Assembly (NCBI GenBank): GCA_946478715.1 | Contig: CAMLDA010000002.1 | Span: 1 to 12,514 of the forward strand | Origin: an uncultured Candidatus Saccharibacteria bacterium | Lineage (GTDB): Bacteria > Patescibacteria > Saccharimonadia > Saccharimonadales > UBA10212 | Length of the DNA: 12,514 nt | Direction of reading: 5' to 3' | In this document: positions 12,236 through 12,514 of the stretch, piece by piece | Layout: every line of letters starts with the position of its first letter | Position numbering within the stretch: the first letter of the stretch is position 1 | The notes under the pieces: generated by a model | The model's input: only the letters and a program-made list of their open reading frames with translations | The model's database searches: none | Told to the model about the DNA's origin: nothing | Made by a program: the position numbers and the translations under genes

Positions 12236-12514
12236 ATGCGCGAGCATGCTAGCAGGGTGGCTAAACAAATATCAAAGACATTTATCACCTTGGCGGCGGC
12301 TTCAGTGCTAGCCTTTTCCGGCGTAGTGGCGGCAGGCCCATTTTTGGCATCCAGAGCTTTCGCTCAAACACTAGATGTCTGTGCTGCGCCCGCAACCTGT
12401 ACTTATAGCTCTATACAAACAGCAATAAATGACGCTCATCCTGGCGACACAATTACCGTAGGAGAGGGTATATATATCGAAAATGTGATTATAGATAAGG
12501 CTGTGACGCTCATC
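12236..12514 (+). CDS. Secreted right-handed beta-helix protein (5' part only)
   Basis: The frame is open from the ATG to the window end, giving 93 residues of a longer protein. An N-terminal signal peptide is clear: basic residues (R2, R7, K10, K14), a hydrophobic stretch about 16-38, and a likely cleavage after AFA (41-43). The mature start contains a Cys pair (C49 and C55) and then the sequence SSIQTAINDAHPGDTITVG (58-76) with YIENVIIDKAVTLI (80-93). This is the standard entry rung of NosD/pectate-lyase-like parallel beta-helix proteins. Such proteins bind or cleave polysaccharides or serve as surface adhesins, but the missing remainder prevents any functional choice. Promoter and GGAGG Shine-Dalgarno are well formed. 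Confidence 0.85.
   Translation, partial: MREHASRVAKQISKTFITLAAASVLAFSGVVAAGPFLASRAFAQTLDVCAAPATCTYSSIQTAINDAHPGDTITVGEGIYIENVIIDKAVTLI

Noticed and set aside
1..12514. CRISPR array, transposase, integrase, tRNA or rRNA
   Set aside because: I looked for regularly spaced repeats, recombinase-like proteins, tRNA cloverleaf ends and rRNA signatures and saw none. The coding density leaves little room.

Overview
The window is gene-dense chromosomal DNA from a bacterium with a reduced, tightly packed genome. I infer a member of the Patescibacteria (Candidate Phyla Radiation), most likely Candidatus Saccharibacteria. The reasons are a DnaG primase whose zinc ribbon has lost all four ligands, run-on gene junctions (four consecutive 4-bp ATGA overlaps and one GTGA overlap), short membrane-anchored proteins of unknown function, and a house-cleaning set of nucleotide enzymes. 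TGA is used as a normal stop, which argues against the recoded Gracilibacteria and Absconditabacteria. The taxonomic call is inference from memory of these families.

Layout. From about 10442 down to 671, ten genes run on the minus strand without interruption. The first block is a macromolecular-synthesis operon of dnaG and rpoD, followed by a P-loop nucleotide kinase, a DUF218-like protein and a VanX-type D,D-dipeptidase. The second block starts at polA and continues through a GrpB/UPF0157 protein, a MazG-like NTP pyrophosphohydrolase, a Nudix hydrolase and a nucleoside 2-deoxyribosyltransferase-like protein. Every junction in this block is an ATGA overlap. A small membrane-anchored protein (24-629) follows from its own promoter. 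Divergent from dnaG is a plus-strand single-pass membrane protein (10510-11100). It converges, with an 8-bp stop overlap, on a minus-strand pair: a peptidoglycan amidase and a MmcQ/YjbR protein. At the right edge, a secreted right-handed beta-helix protein begins on the plus strand and runs out of the window.

How the genes fit together. DnaG, RpoD and PolA supply primer synthesis, promoter recognition and gap-filling or repair synthesis. The genes coupled behind polA look like a nucleotide-pool sanitation and salvage set, which suits an organism that depends on imported nucleotides. The VanX-like dipeptidase and the amidase act on peptidoglycan or its fragments, and neither has a visible signal peptide.

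Regulation. At six of the seven apparent transcription-unit starts, a -10 box lies only 6-9 bases upstream of the start codon, often with a TGn extension. That geometry implies leaderless or nearly leaderless mRNAs. The exception is the secreted beta-helix gene, which has a TTGACA -35 box and a GGAGG Shine-Dalgarno. Internal genes use either a Shine-Dalgarno (rpoD, nudix) or stop-start coupling.

The most unusual local structure is a 24-base near-perfect direct repeat that brackets the grpB-like gene. It gives GrpB the same C-terminal residues (GKNWGEL) as PolA, as if grpB had been inserted into a polA-mazG junction. I see no convincing undescribed defence system, CRISPR array, transposase, tRNA or rRNA. 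No gene-free stretch exceeds about 100 bases; the largest is 12139-12235, which holds divergent promoters.
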